From Massilia violaceinigra (GTDB lineage: Bacteria; Pseudomonadota; Gammaproteobacteria; Burkholderiales; Burkholderiaceae_D), in NCBI RefSeq assembly GCF_002752675.1, contig NZ_CP024608.1, forward strand, positions 1,178,001 through 1,242,000: DNA of 64,000 bases. Reading direction: 5' to 3'. The position numbers were made by a program, and so were the translations under genes. A model generated the notes under the pieces. That model worked only from the letters and a program-made list of their open reading frames with translations. It did not search any database and was not told the origin of the DNA. Shown here in pieces: positions 27,995 through 35,255 of the stretch; the first letter of the stretch is position 1; each line of letters begins with the position of its first letter.

Positions 27995-28750
27995 ATGCGA
28001 CCTACACTATTGACACATCTGTTGGGCGGCGCCGTACTGGCCGGTACCTTCTCCGGCGCCAGCGTATTTGCGGGCGAACATGAGGCGCAGCTGCGTCCGG
28101 TCAACATGCCGCCATCGGCCGACCTGCACTACACGCTCAAGGCGCGCCAGAAAGGGCTGAGCCTGAGCGGCGAAGCCCAGGTGGCCTGGCGCGCGGGCGA
28201 GGGCAAGTACAGCCTCGTCACTGAAACGAAAGCCCAGATGCTCGGCAAGATCCTCGACAGCCGCAGCGAAGGCAAGATCGATAACTACGGCATCGCGCCG
28301 GATCAGTTCGTGGAGAAGCGCTACCGCAAGGAAGCCACCACGGCCACCTTCGACCGCGCCGCCAAGATCCTCAGTTTTAGCGCGGGCAAGGAAACCTATC
28401 CCTTGCTCGGCGGCGAGCAGGACCGCAGCAGCGCGCAGTGGCAACTGGCGGCGCTGGCGCGCGCCCAGCCGGACAAATTCACGCCGGGTTCGGAATGGCG
28501 CCTGTTCGTGGCCGGGCGCAAGGATGCGCAGCCGTGGTCGTTCAAGGTGGTCAAGCGCGAAAAGATCGCGACCGGGCTGGGCGAAGTCGAGGCGGTGCAC
28601 CTGATCAAGGCGCCGCCGCCGGGTGCCAAGGACCAGGCCATCGACCTGTGGCTGGCGCCGGCGCACGACTGGTATCCGGTGCAATTGCGCTACAGCGATG
28701 AAGAAGGCGAGTTCATCGAGCAGACGGTCGACAAGATCAGCAAGAAATAA
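27995..28750 (+). CDS. Secreted DUF3108 protein
   Basis: A 251-residue exported protein with a signal peptide of about 26 residues and a single DUF3108 domain (LHYTLKARQKGLSLSGEAQV, IDLWLAPAHDWYPVQLRYSD). The closing motif is nearly the same as in the upstream gene, so the two are tandem paralogues in one operon. Molecular function is unknown; DUF3108 proteins are envelope beta-barrel-like folds. Confidence 0.85.
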   Translation: MRPTLLTHLLGGAVLAGTFSGASVFAGEHEAQLRPVNMPPSADLHYTLKARQKGLSLSGEAQVAWRAGEGKYSLVTETKAQMLGKILDSRSEGKIDNYGIAPDQFVEKRYRKEATTATFDRAAKILSFSAGKETYPLLGGEQDRSSAQWQLAALARAQPDKFTPGSEWRLFVAGRKDAQPWSFKVVKREKIATGLGEVEAVHLIKAPPPGAKDQAIDLWLAPAHDWYPVQLRYSDEEGEFIEQTVDKISKK

Positions 28751-28758
28751 GCGTTGCT

Positions 28759-28784
28759 CCCGGGCGCTGCCGGCCCGGGTTTAT
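28759..28784. terminator. Terminator between convergent genes
   Basis: CCCGGGC and GCCCGGG form a 7-bp stem around GCTGCCG, followed by TTTATT on the plus strand. It closes the DUF3108 operon and abuts the stop of the convergent gene at 28781. Confidence 0.65.
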
Positions 28785-29218
28785 TGCTGCCGTTGTTTGA
28801 TCTGTGCATACGGATTGCCCACCGTTTCGCCGAACTCGGCAATCGCGCGCCGGATGCCGGCGGCGATGATCGTCTCCAGGCTTTCCGGGTCGACCGAGGC
28901 GGCGTACGACAGGGCGTCGGCCAGCCCCAGGGTACGGATGATGGTCAGCATCAAGGCGGTCGAATCGAGGTCGCGCCGGTCCCACACGCCGATCACAAAC
29001 GCGCTCAGGCGCTTCCTGGCCGCATGCGGCAGGATTTCATAGGTTTGCCATTGCCTGTCGGCCAATTGCGACAGTGCTTGCATCATCATCAACTTTTCCG
29101 CCGGGTCCGGCACCCCGTGCCGGAACGAGCGCAGCAGGGAGGCGAGTTCCTTCTCCACCTGCGGAGACGGCAAATAATCGGGCAAGGCAGTAATCCTTTG
29201 CAACTCTTCTTGATCCAC
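28781..29218 (-). CDS. Hypothetical protein divergent from the SMC operon
   Basis: A 145-residue, mostly helical soluble protein that I do not recognise. It includes LPSPQVEKELASLLRSFRHG and a central MLTIIRTLGLADALSYAAS. Start: GTG at 29218 with AGGAG about six bases upstream. It has its own promoter-like sequence and shares an AT-rich 176-base divergent region with the SMC-kleisin-KITE operon, so it may be co-regulated with that complex or serve it. Confidence 0.7.
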   Translation of the reverse strand: MDQEELQRITALPDYLPSPQVEKELASLLRSFRHGVPDPAEKLMMMQALSQLADRQWQTYEILPHAARKRLSAFVIGVWDRRDLDSTALMLTIIRTLGLADALSYAASVDPESLETIIAAGIRRAIAEFGETVGNPYAQIKQRQQ

Positions 29219-29241
29219 GCATCTCTCCTCTTAATGATGTG

Positions 29242-29271
29242 ATATTACTTTAGTTTCAATAGTTCTTGCAA
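29242..29271 (-). promoter_or_regulatory. Promoter for the reverse-strand hypothetical gene
   Basis: On the minus strand, TTGCAA (29266-29271) and TAATAT (29242-29247) are separated by 18 bases. The region is AT-rich compared with its surroundings. A plus-strand -10 candidate, TATACT at 29333-29338, serves the SMC operon in the other direction. Confidence 0.45.
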
Positions 29272-29394
29272 TTATGAAACAAGATTGCAAACAGGGTGGG
29301 TACGTTTGGTCGGATTGCCTTGGCTTAACTGATATACTGACGCCCCCAACGGCAAGACCTTTTGCCGAGAGCAAGAAACTGGTACCGGAACACG

Positions 29395-30762
29395 ATGATG
29401 GAAACAACGGCAGGCGTGGCTGCAGAACCACTGACTTTAGGGCAAGACGACCACGATTCCTTGCAGGCGCATTTTCACGCCGGCATTTCGGCTGACGAGA
29501 TCGAGCAAGTCTTTCATTTGAAGCGGGCGCAACCGACCCTGCAAGCGTTCACCGCGCTGTTCCATGGCGGCGCCGACGGCGTGCTGATCCGCCTGCTGGT
29601 GCTGCGCGAACTGGCGGCCGATACCAGCACCACCGCGTTTTCGCGCGCCGACATCAACCAGAAGCTGTCCTACCTGATTCCCGAAAGCCTGGAAACGGTG
29701 CTCACCCGCCTGCGTTCGCACAGCCTGCTGGCCTGGGATGCCCAGGCCGCCGTCTACCGCGTCACGCCGATGGCGCGCAACGTGCTCTCGTCGCTCGACA
29801 CCCTGCTCTCGATGGGCCAGGCCGACGACGACGCCGAGATGGGTTTCCTGCTCTCGCAGGTGGCCGGCGCCCAGGCCGTGGGCGGGGTCACCGTCGAACA
29901 GCTCAAGCACCTGCTGGGACGCCTGGTCGAACTGACCGAGGAATTTCGCGATGCGATCGCCTCCGGTTCCGAGTTCCGCCTGCGTACCTCGCAAGCGAAG
30001 TGGCACATGGCTTGCGACTGGGTCGAGAAGGGTTCCGAAATCCTGCGCGCGATCACCAGCGACGAACGGGCCGACTCGGCCACCCACAAGGCCGCGCAAG
30101 CCATCGGACGCGCCCAGAGCGCGCTGCTGAACATGCAGGGCATGTTCTCGCGCGCGCTGAACCAGATCGAGCGCCAGCGCGTGCACCTCGGCCAGTCCGG
30201 CCTGTCGACCACGGACGTCAAGCGCTGGCTGCTGGCGCACGACGATTTATCGAGCCTGGCGCAGGGCGCGATCGACCGCCCGGTCATGCCGCTGTTCGTC
30301 ACCCCGGCCGAAATGATCGACGTGGCCGAAACCGAACTGCTGGCCGAGCGCAGCGCCAGCACGGGCCCGAGCGGCCTGCCGCAGGGCGAGGATGCCCCGC
30401 TGACGATCAACGACGGCCCGGCCATCCAGGCCGAACTCGATGACTGGCTGGCGCGCCTGGCCGACTTTGCCAACCTCGGCAACTTCCCCAGCTTCTCGGA
30501 GCACGGCCCGAAAACGGTACCGATCCAGGATTCGCTGCTGCCGGCCAGCTTTGCGGTGGCGTCGTACCGCGCCTCGATGCTGCCGCTGCTGGGCGACGCC
30601 GCCGAGGCCAGCCTGCAGGGCGCCACGGCGCAACTGGCGCGCCTGCCGATCACCTTCACGCCCACCGACGAAATGGTGCAGCTGAACGACCCGCACGTCT
30701 TTGCGATGTCGATCGCCACCCTCTCACTTGATCTGGAAAGCGGCCCGGCCGATGATAAATGA
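29395..30762 (+). CDS. Kleisin subunit of an SMC complex (MksF/MukF-like)
   Basis: A 455-residue protein. An N-terminal winged-helix region (about 40-140; RLLVLRELAADTSTTAFSR, LETVLTRLRSHSLLAWDA) is followed by a long helical middle and an acidic, proline-containing linker near 310-345. The C-terminal part would contact the SMC head. Placement before a KITE-like gene and an SMC gene, with overlapping ends, fits the MksFEB gene order. The ATG at 29395 is followed by a second ATG at 29398. TATACT at 29333-29338 is a likely -10 box. The kleisin role is inferred from position and layout rather than from a clear motif. Confidence 0.72.
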   Translation: MMETTAGVAAEPLTLGQDDHDSLQAHFHAGISADEIEQVFHLKRAQPTLQAFTALFHGGADGVLIRLLVLRELAADTSTTAFSRADINQKLSYLIPESLETVLTRLRSHSLLAWDAQAAVYRVTPMARNVLSSLDTLLSMGQADDDAEMGFLLSQVAGAQAVGGVTVEQLKHLLGRLVELTEEFRDAIASGSEFRLRTSQAKWHMACDWVEKGSEILRAITSDERADSATHKAAQAIGRAQSALLNMQGMFSRALNQIERQRVHLGQSGLSTTDVKRWLLAHDDLSSLAQGAIDRPVMPLFVTPAEMIDVAETELLAERSASTGPSGLPQGEDAPLTINDGPAIQAELDDWLARLADFANLGNFPSFSEHGPKTVPIQDSLLPASFAVASYRASMLPLLGDAAEASLQGATAQLARLPITFTPTDEMVQLNDPHVFAMSIATLSLDLESGPADDK

Positions 30763-31561
30763 CGACTCCCAAATCCTGATTGCGCGCCTGCTGACGCACC
30801 AGACCCTGCGCCGTGACGACAAACTGGTCAAGCGCGTGCTGTCCGATGAACTGTTCCGCGCCGAAGTCGACAAGCGCCTGCTCGAATCGGGCTTGAAGCT
30901 GCTCGATAACGTCTACGCCGACCACGTCACGCTGGCGCTGCACCGCGCCGTGGAGCCGAAGATTTTCGGCGCCAAGGATATCTGGCAAAACAATAACTTC
31001 GGCCTCACGCGCGACGGCGTGGCGCTGCTGGTGGTGCTGTGGGCGCAGATCATCCTGCCCAAGCGCGAGCGCCAGGAAACCCACCAGAACGCCGACGACG
31101 ACCAGAACGACCTGTTCGACAAGGACAAGCCGATGCCGCGCGCGGAAGATACCTCGATCGGCATCTCGTACACCGCGCTGCTGTCGGACTTCGGCGACAA
31201 GCTCGGTAAAAAGACGCGCATGGACATGAACCTGGGCGCGCTCTCGCGCATGGGCTTCATCGAACGGCGCGGCGACGTGATCCTCGAAGGCCCCCTGCTC
31301 GACCTGCTGATGGATACCGACGTGCTCAAGGAACGCATCATCAACGGCGCCCTGGCCGACGTCTTCAAGCGCGCGCCGGTAGCGGTGGTGGTGCCCAAGC
31401 CGGCCGCCAGCGAAGCGGCCAACGAAGCCGCCAACGACGCCACCGCCATGCGCGACGCCAGCGCCATCCGCGAAGCCGAGGCGGACGCCCTTGCGCTGGC
31501 CGCCATCGAGCCCGATCCTGGCGCCGCCGAAGCTGACGCCGACGCCGATACCCCAACCTGA
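30752..31561 (+). CDS. KITE-like subunit of an SMC complex (MksE/MukE-like)
   Basis: A 269-residue protein whose ATG overlaps the kleisin stop by 11 bases. The middle has winged-helix character (SIGISYTALLSDFGDKLGKK, then LGALSRMGFIERRGDVILEG), as in MukE and other KITE proteins that bind the kleisin as dimers. Residues about 210-269 are an acidic Ala-rich tail. Another acidic insertion lies near 105-120. Only nine bases separate the stop from the SMC gene. Confidence 0.72.
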   Translation: MINDDSQILIARLLTHQTLRRDDKLVKRVLSDELFRAEVDKRLLESGLKLLDNVYADHVTLALHRAVEPKIFGAKDIWQNNNFGLTRDGVALLVVLWAQIILPKRERQETHQNADDDQNDLFDKDKPMPRAEDTSIGISYTALLSDFGDKLGKKTRMDMNLGALSRMGFIERRGDVILEGPLLDLLMDTDVLKERIINGALADVFKRAPVAVVVPKPAASEAANEAANDATAMRDASAIREAEADALALAAIEPDPGAAEADADADTPT

Positions 31562-31570
31562 GGCTAGCCC

Positions 31571-34396
31571 ATGTTCCACATTAAATCGCTCGAACTGGTC
31601 CACTGGGATTACTGGCAACGGATCAAGAACATCCCGCTCGACGCCAAGATCATCACGATCGCCGGCCAGAACGGCTCCGGCAAGACCACCTTGCTCGATG
31701 CGCTGCGCACCCTGTTCGGCCTCGATTGCTCGATGGGCCGCACCTACAAGCACTATGCGCGCCACTCGGGGCAGCAGACCGCGTGGATCCGTTCCGTGGT
31801 CGACAACAAGGCGGTGGGGCGCCAGCTGTCGAACCGGCCGTTCCGCAGTTCGGGCTTTTTCAGCGACGATGAAGTCACGCTGTTCTGCAAGATCGAAAAG
31901 AACGGCGGCGACTGGAAGCGCCAGTACCTTATGCGTCCGGGGAATATCCAGATCGAGGAAGTCAACGACGCCACCGACTGGCTCGGCGTCGAGAATTACC
32001 GCAAGCGCCTGCACAACGCCGGCCTGTCGCCGGCCATGGCCAAGGTACTGGCGCTGGAGCAGGGCGAAACCGACAAGCTGTGCGAATACGCGCCGCGCCA
32101 GCTGCTCGACCTGGTGTTCCAGGTCTTCGGCGACAAGGAAGTGCTGGACGCCTACGACGAAGCCAAGCGCCACCAGCGCGACACCGAGACGGAACTGAAG
32201 CGCTTCGAGAGCGAACTGGAAGCCTCGCGCACCAACCTGGAAGGCTTGCGCCTGCGCGTGGTCAATTACCACCAGTGGGAAGACCTGCACAAGGAACGGC
32301 GCAACCTGCTGGAAGAGGTTCTCCCGAGCCTCGAATACCATGAGGCGCGCGAAAAGGCGGCCGCGGGTAGCCGCGCGCTGCGCGACGCCCGCAAACCGAT
32401 GGCGCAGGCCGACACGCAGCTGATCGAAAAGCGCAACGCGCTGGCGGCGCAGGCAAAAGCGCTGTCCGACGCGCAGCAGCAGGAAACGCTGCTGGAGCAG
32501 GAGGCGACGGTGCTGGGCAGCCGTTTGACCCAGGTCAACGCCAGGTTGAAACCGCTCGACAGCCTGCTCGAACAGAAGGAGCGCCTGCAAAAGCTGGCCG
32601 CCGATTCGGGCGCCGACATCGCCGAAGTGGCGGCCCAGCTGGACCAGAAAGAAGCCGAACTGGCACGCCAGCGCCAGTTGCGCGATGCGCTGGCCAGCCG
32701 CATCCTGACCGAAAAGTCGACCATCTCGGCCTTGCAGGGCAAGAGCGCCATGCCCGAGCCGGACGCCGTGCGCGGCATGCGCCGTGCGCTGCGCGACGAC
32801 GGCATCCCGCACGCGATGCTGTCCGATATCGTCGAAGTGACCGATCCGAAGTGGCAGGGCGCCGTGGAAGGTGTGCTGGGCGGGTATGCCTCGGTGGTGC
32901 TGCTCGAACGCGCCAAGGATGCCGCGGCCGCGTACCGGCTGGCCGAGAAGGAGCGCTATCGCCACTTCATCGTCCCCGAATGCATCAAGGCACCCGCAGT
33001 AAAGGATGACAGCCTGTTGTCGGTGGTGCGTTTTTCGGCCGCCGCTCCGCCATGGCTGATCGACCAGCTGGCGCGCATCGAGCGGGTCGACTCGGTGGAG
33101 AAGGGCTTCAAGCTGCACAAGGACGCCGAGTGGATCACGCCGGACGCGTATCACCGCGAACGGCGCGGCGGCCGCTCGCTGTTCGTCGAAGTATCGCGCT
33201 ACCGCTTCGGCACGGCCGGCCGCACCCAGCGCATGGAAGCGCTGCAAAAGTCCTTGCCGGCGCTGGAAGCGCAGGAAGACGCGTTCACGCTCGCCATCAG
33301 CAGGCTCGCTTATGAAGTGGGCGCGCTCAAGGCCCGCATCGCCGGGGTCGATGCGGCCAAGGAACTGGCCGCGCGCCAGGCCGAATTCGACGAAGCCTTG
33401 CGCGGCACGGTGCCGCTCAAGGCCGAGCGCCTGGAAGTCGGCGCGCGCCTGGGTGAACTGCAGGCATTGACGAAAGCGGCCACGGTGGCGCGCACGCGCG
33501 CCGACACCACATGGCAGAACGCGCGCATGTCCCTGTCGGAAGCCGAAGCCGGGCTGCGGCTCGGTCACAAGCGCCAGATCGAGCAGCGCGCCGACCACGC
33601 GCGCGCCTTGCTCGAACTGCGCCGCGCGTGGCGCCATCTGCCGCAAGGCTGGCGCCGTCCGGCGCGGCGCGCCTCGCTGGTGGCCGAACACCAGAATGCG
33701 CACCAGGTCGACCTGCGCGTCGCTTCGCTGGAACACAGTTTGGCGCGCGACGACTGGGAGCTCGACGCCACGGTCATCGACCAGCATCACCGCCTGAACG
33801 AGCAGTTGCAGGGCCGCCAGACCGAGACCGACGAGCGGCGCTACCAGAACAACCGCGCGATCGAAGCGACCGCCAATGCGCGCGGCGCGTACATCGAGCG
33901 GCTGCGCTACACCATCAAGACGTACAGCAAGAACATCAAGGAGCTGGGGGAACTGGCGGGCATCGAGGTGCATGCCGATCCGGTCAAGCTGGAGAATGAA
34001 GACGTGCAGCTGTCGCAGGCCGGCCTGCACGTGCGCTTCAAGTTCGACGGCAAGGACCAGATCGGGATGAACGACGGCGAAGCGTCAGGCGGGCAGCAGG
34101 TGATGAAGTCGCTGGTGCTGCTGATTGGTTTGCTCAAGTCGGAAGACGGGTCGGGCGGGTTTGTGTTCATCGATGAACCGTTTGCCCACCTGGATATCCG
34201 GAATATCCAGCTGGTGGGCGAGTTCCTCAAGAACACCGAGGCGCAGTATTTGATGACGACGCCGCTGACGCACAACACGGATGTGTACGACCCGTCGGAA
34301 CTGACGCTCATCACCAGCAAGAAGAAGAAAGACATGCCGTGGGCGCAGCCGATTTTCGTGCTGCAGCGGCGCGTGACGCCTGCGGTGGCGGTTTGA
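31571..34396 (+). CDS. SMC-family ATPase with hinge (MksB-like)
   Basis: A 941-residue chromosome-organising ATPase. Walker A is GQNGSGKT at 32-39. Two long coiled-coil arms flank a hinge-like domain at about 390-530 (PKWQGAVEGVLGGYASVVLL). The ABC signature ASGGQQ is at 838-843, and Walker B VFIDEP with Asp868/Glu869 leads to the D-loop AHLD. The arms are shorter than in canonical Smc (about 1150-1200 residues) and fit the Mks group. It should load on DNA with the two upstream subunits. No JetD/MksG nuclease gene is nearby, so a chromosome-organising role is more likely than Wadjet-type plasmid defence. Confidence 0.85.
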   Translation: MFHIKSLELVHWDYWQRIKNIPLDAKIITIAGQNGSGKTTLLDALRTLFGLDCSMGRTYKHYARHSGQQTAWIRSVVDNKAVGRQLSNRPFRSSGFFSDDEVTLFCKIEKNGGDWKRQYLMRPGNIQIEEVNDATDWLGVENYRKRLHNAGLSPAMAKVLALEQGETDKLCEYAPRQLLDLVFQVFGDKEVLDAYDEAKRHQRDTETELKRFESELEASRTNLEGLRLRVVNYHQWEDLHKERRNLLEEVLPSLEYHEAREKAAAGSRALRDARKPMAQADTQLIEKRNALAAQAKALSDAQQQETLLEQEATVLGSRLTQVNARLKPLDSLLEQKERLQKLAADSGADIAEVAAQLDQKEAELARQRQLRDALASRILTEKSTISALQGKSAMPEPDAVRGMRRALRDDGIPHAMLSDIVEVTDPKWQGAVEGVLGGYASVVLLERAKDAAAAYRLAEKERYRHFIVPECIKAPAVKDDSLLSVVRFSAAAPPWLIDQLARIERVDSVEKGFKLHKDAEWITPDAYHRERRGGRSLFVEVSRYRFGTAGRTQRMEALQKSLPALEAQEDAFTLAISRLAYEVGALKARIAGVDAAKELAARQAEFDEALRGTVPLKAERLEVGARLGELQALTKAATVARTRADTTWQNARMSLSEAEAGLRLGHKRQIEQRADHARALLELRRAWRHLPQGWRRPARRASLVAEHQNAHQVDLRVASLEHSLARDDWELDATVIDQHHRLNEQLQGRQTETDERRYQNNRAIEATANARGAYIERLRYTIKTYSKNIKELGELAGIEVHADPVKLENEDVQLSQAGLHVRFKFDGKDQIGMNDGEASGGQQVMKSLVLLIGLLKSEDGSGGFVFIDEPFAHLDIRNIQLVGEFLKNTEAQYLMTTPLTHNTDVYDPSELTLITSKKKKDMPWAQPIFVLQRRVTPAVAV

Positions 34397-34453
34397 GGGT
34401 ATAGCTGCCTCCGCCGTTCCCGCCGCCACCTACGTCGTTTCAGCCACTAACCT

Positions 34454-34542
34454 CGTCGTTCCCGCGAAGGCGGGAACCCAAGTTTGTAGAGCAGCCCATG
34501 ACTACAGCACGAACTTGGGTTCCCGCCTGCGCGGGAACGACG
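34454..34542. repeat. REP-like palindromic element, copy B
   Basis: The most regular of three copies. Left arm CGTCGTTCCCGCGAAGGCGG continues GAACCCAAGTT; right arm AACTTGGGTTCCCGCC continues TGCGCGGGAACGACG. A central 30 bases separates them, and each arm can also fold into its own short hairpin. It fills the gap between the convergent SMC gene and a membrane protein gene. Confidence 0.8.
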
Positions 34543-34581
34543 GAGGTGGCGGCGGGAACGGCGGTGGTGTCACAAAGACGA

Positions 34582-35088
34582 TTATGCCGCGTTGACCGCC
34601 TTCTTCAACGCCCGGCGCCAGCGGATCAATCCCGCCGAATACGTCCCGAAATACCCCGCCGTCACTCCCAGCGCAATCAAGGTGATGAAACTGTCGGTGA
34701 ACCCCGGCGTCGGCACATTGCTGCCCTGGTTCGCATAAATCTCCACCCCGATATACATCACGCGCGCGAAAAACAGCATCGCAATGACCATCCCCAGGCG
34801 TGCGTTCGGCGTGAAGTAGCAGGTATCGTTTTCAAACCTGGTCAGCCGCAGCCCCCAGATCCCGTACGCGATGCCGGCCGCCGTGCCCAGCGCCAGCCAG
34901 CCGAGCAGCACCGGCCGCGACATCACCTCCGACCCCGCCACCAGAATCATGGCCGCGAACACGCCCACCCCGGTGTAATGGCGCGAGACGATCGAGCGCT
35001 GGCGCATCATCATGGCCTTGAGGCGCTGATAGAAGCGCCACACCAGGAAAGGGGCGAGCACCAGCAGCGCGAGAGTGGTAATTGACAT
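34582..35088 (-). CDS. Small four-helix membrane protein
   Basis: A 168-residue inner-membrane protein with four hydrophobic segments: TTLALLVLAPFLVW at the start, GVGVFAAMILVAG near 40, LGMVIAMLFFARVMYIGVEI near 105, and FITLIALGVTAGYFGTYSAG near 145. The loop after helix 1 is basic (RFYQRLKAMMMRQRS), placing it in the cytoplasm. I cannot name the family. The ATG at 35088 is preferred because the longer frame to 35223 has no leader-like N-terminus. Confidence 0.65.
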   Translation of the reverse strand: MSITTLALLVLAPFLVWRFYQRLKAMMMRQRSIVSRHYTGVGVFAAMILVAGSEVMSRPVLLGWLALGTAAGIAYGIWGLRLTRFENDTCYFTPNARLGMVIAMLFFARVMYIGVEIYANQGSNVPTPGFTDSFITLIALGVTAGYFGTYSAGLIRWRRALKKAVNAA

Positions 35089-35255
35089 GGCGATTGTGAT
35101 TCCGGTCCTGAAACACGCATTATAAACGCCCGCCGCACGCCGCCGATTCCACCCGCCGTGCATGGCATACGCCCCGTAAATACCGGAAAAGAGCGGATTG
35201 ACAAGCCCGTCAGTAGTGCGCAAGATGGAGGATCGCCTTCACCCGAGACCCTTCC

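Noticed and set aside
30656..34030. An 1124-codon minus-strand frame opposite the KITE and SMC genes
   Set aside because: Low-complexity shadow translation; the sense strand carries Walker, signature and hinge motifs.
31571..34396. Wadjet plasmid-defence system
   Set aside because: The subunit set fits, but no JetD/topoisomerase-VI-like nuclease gene is found on either side, so the defence call is not supported.
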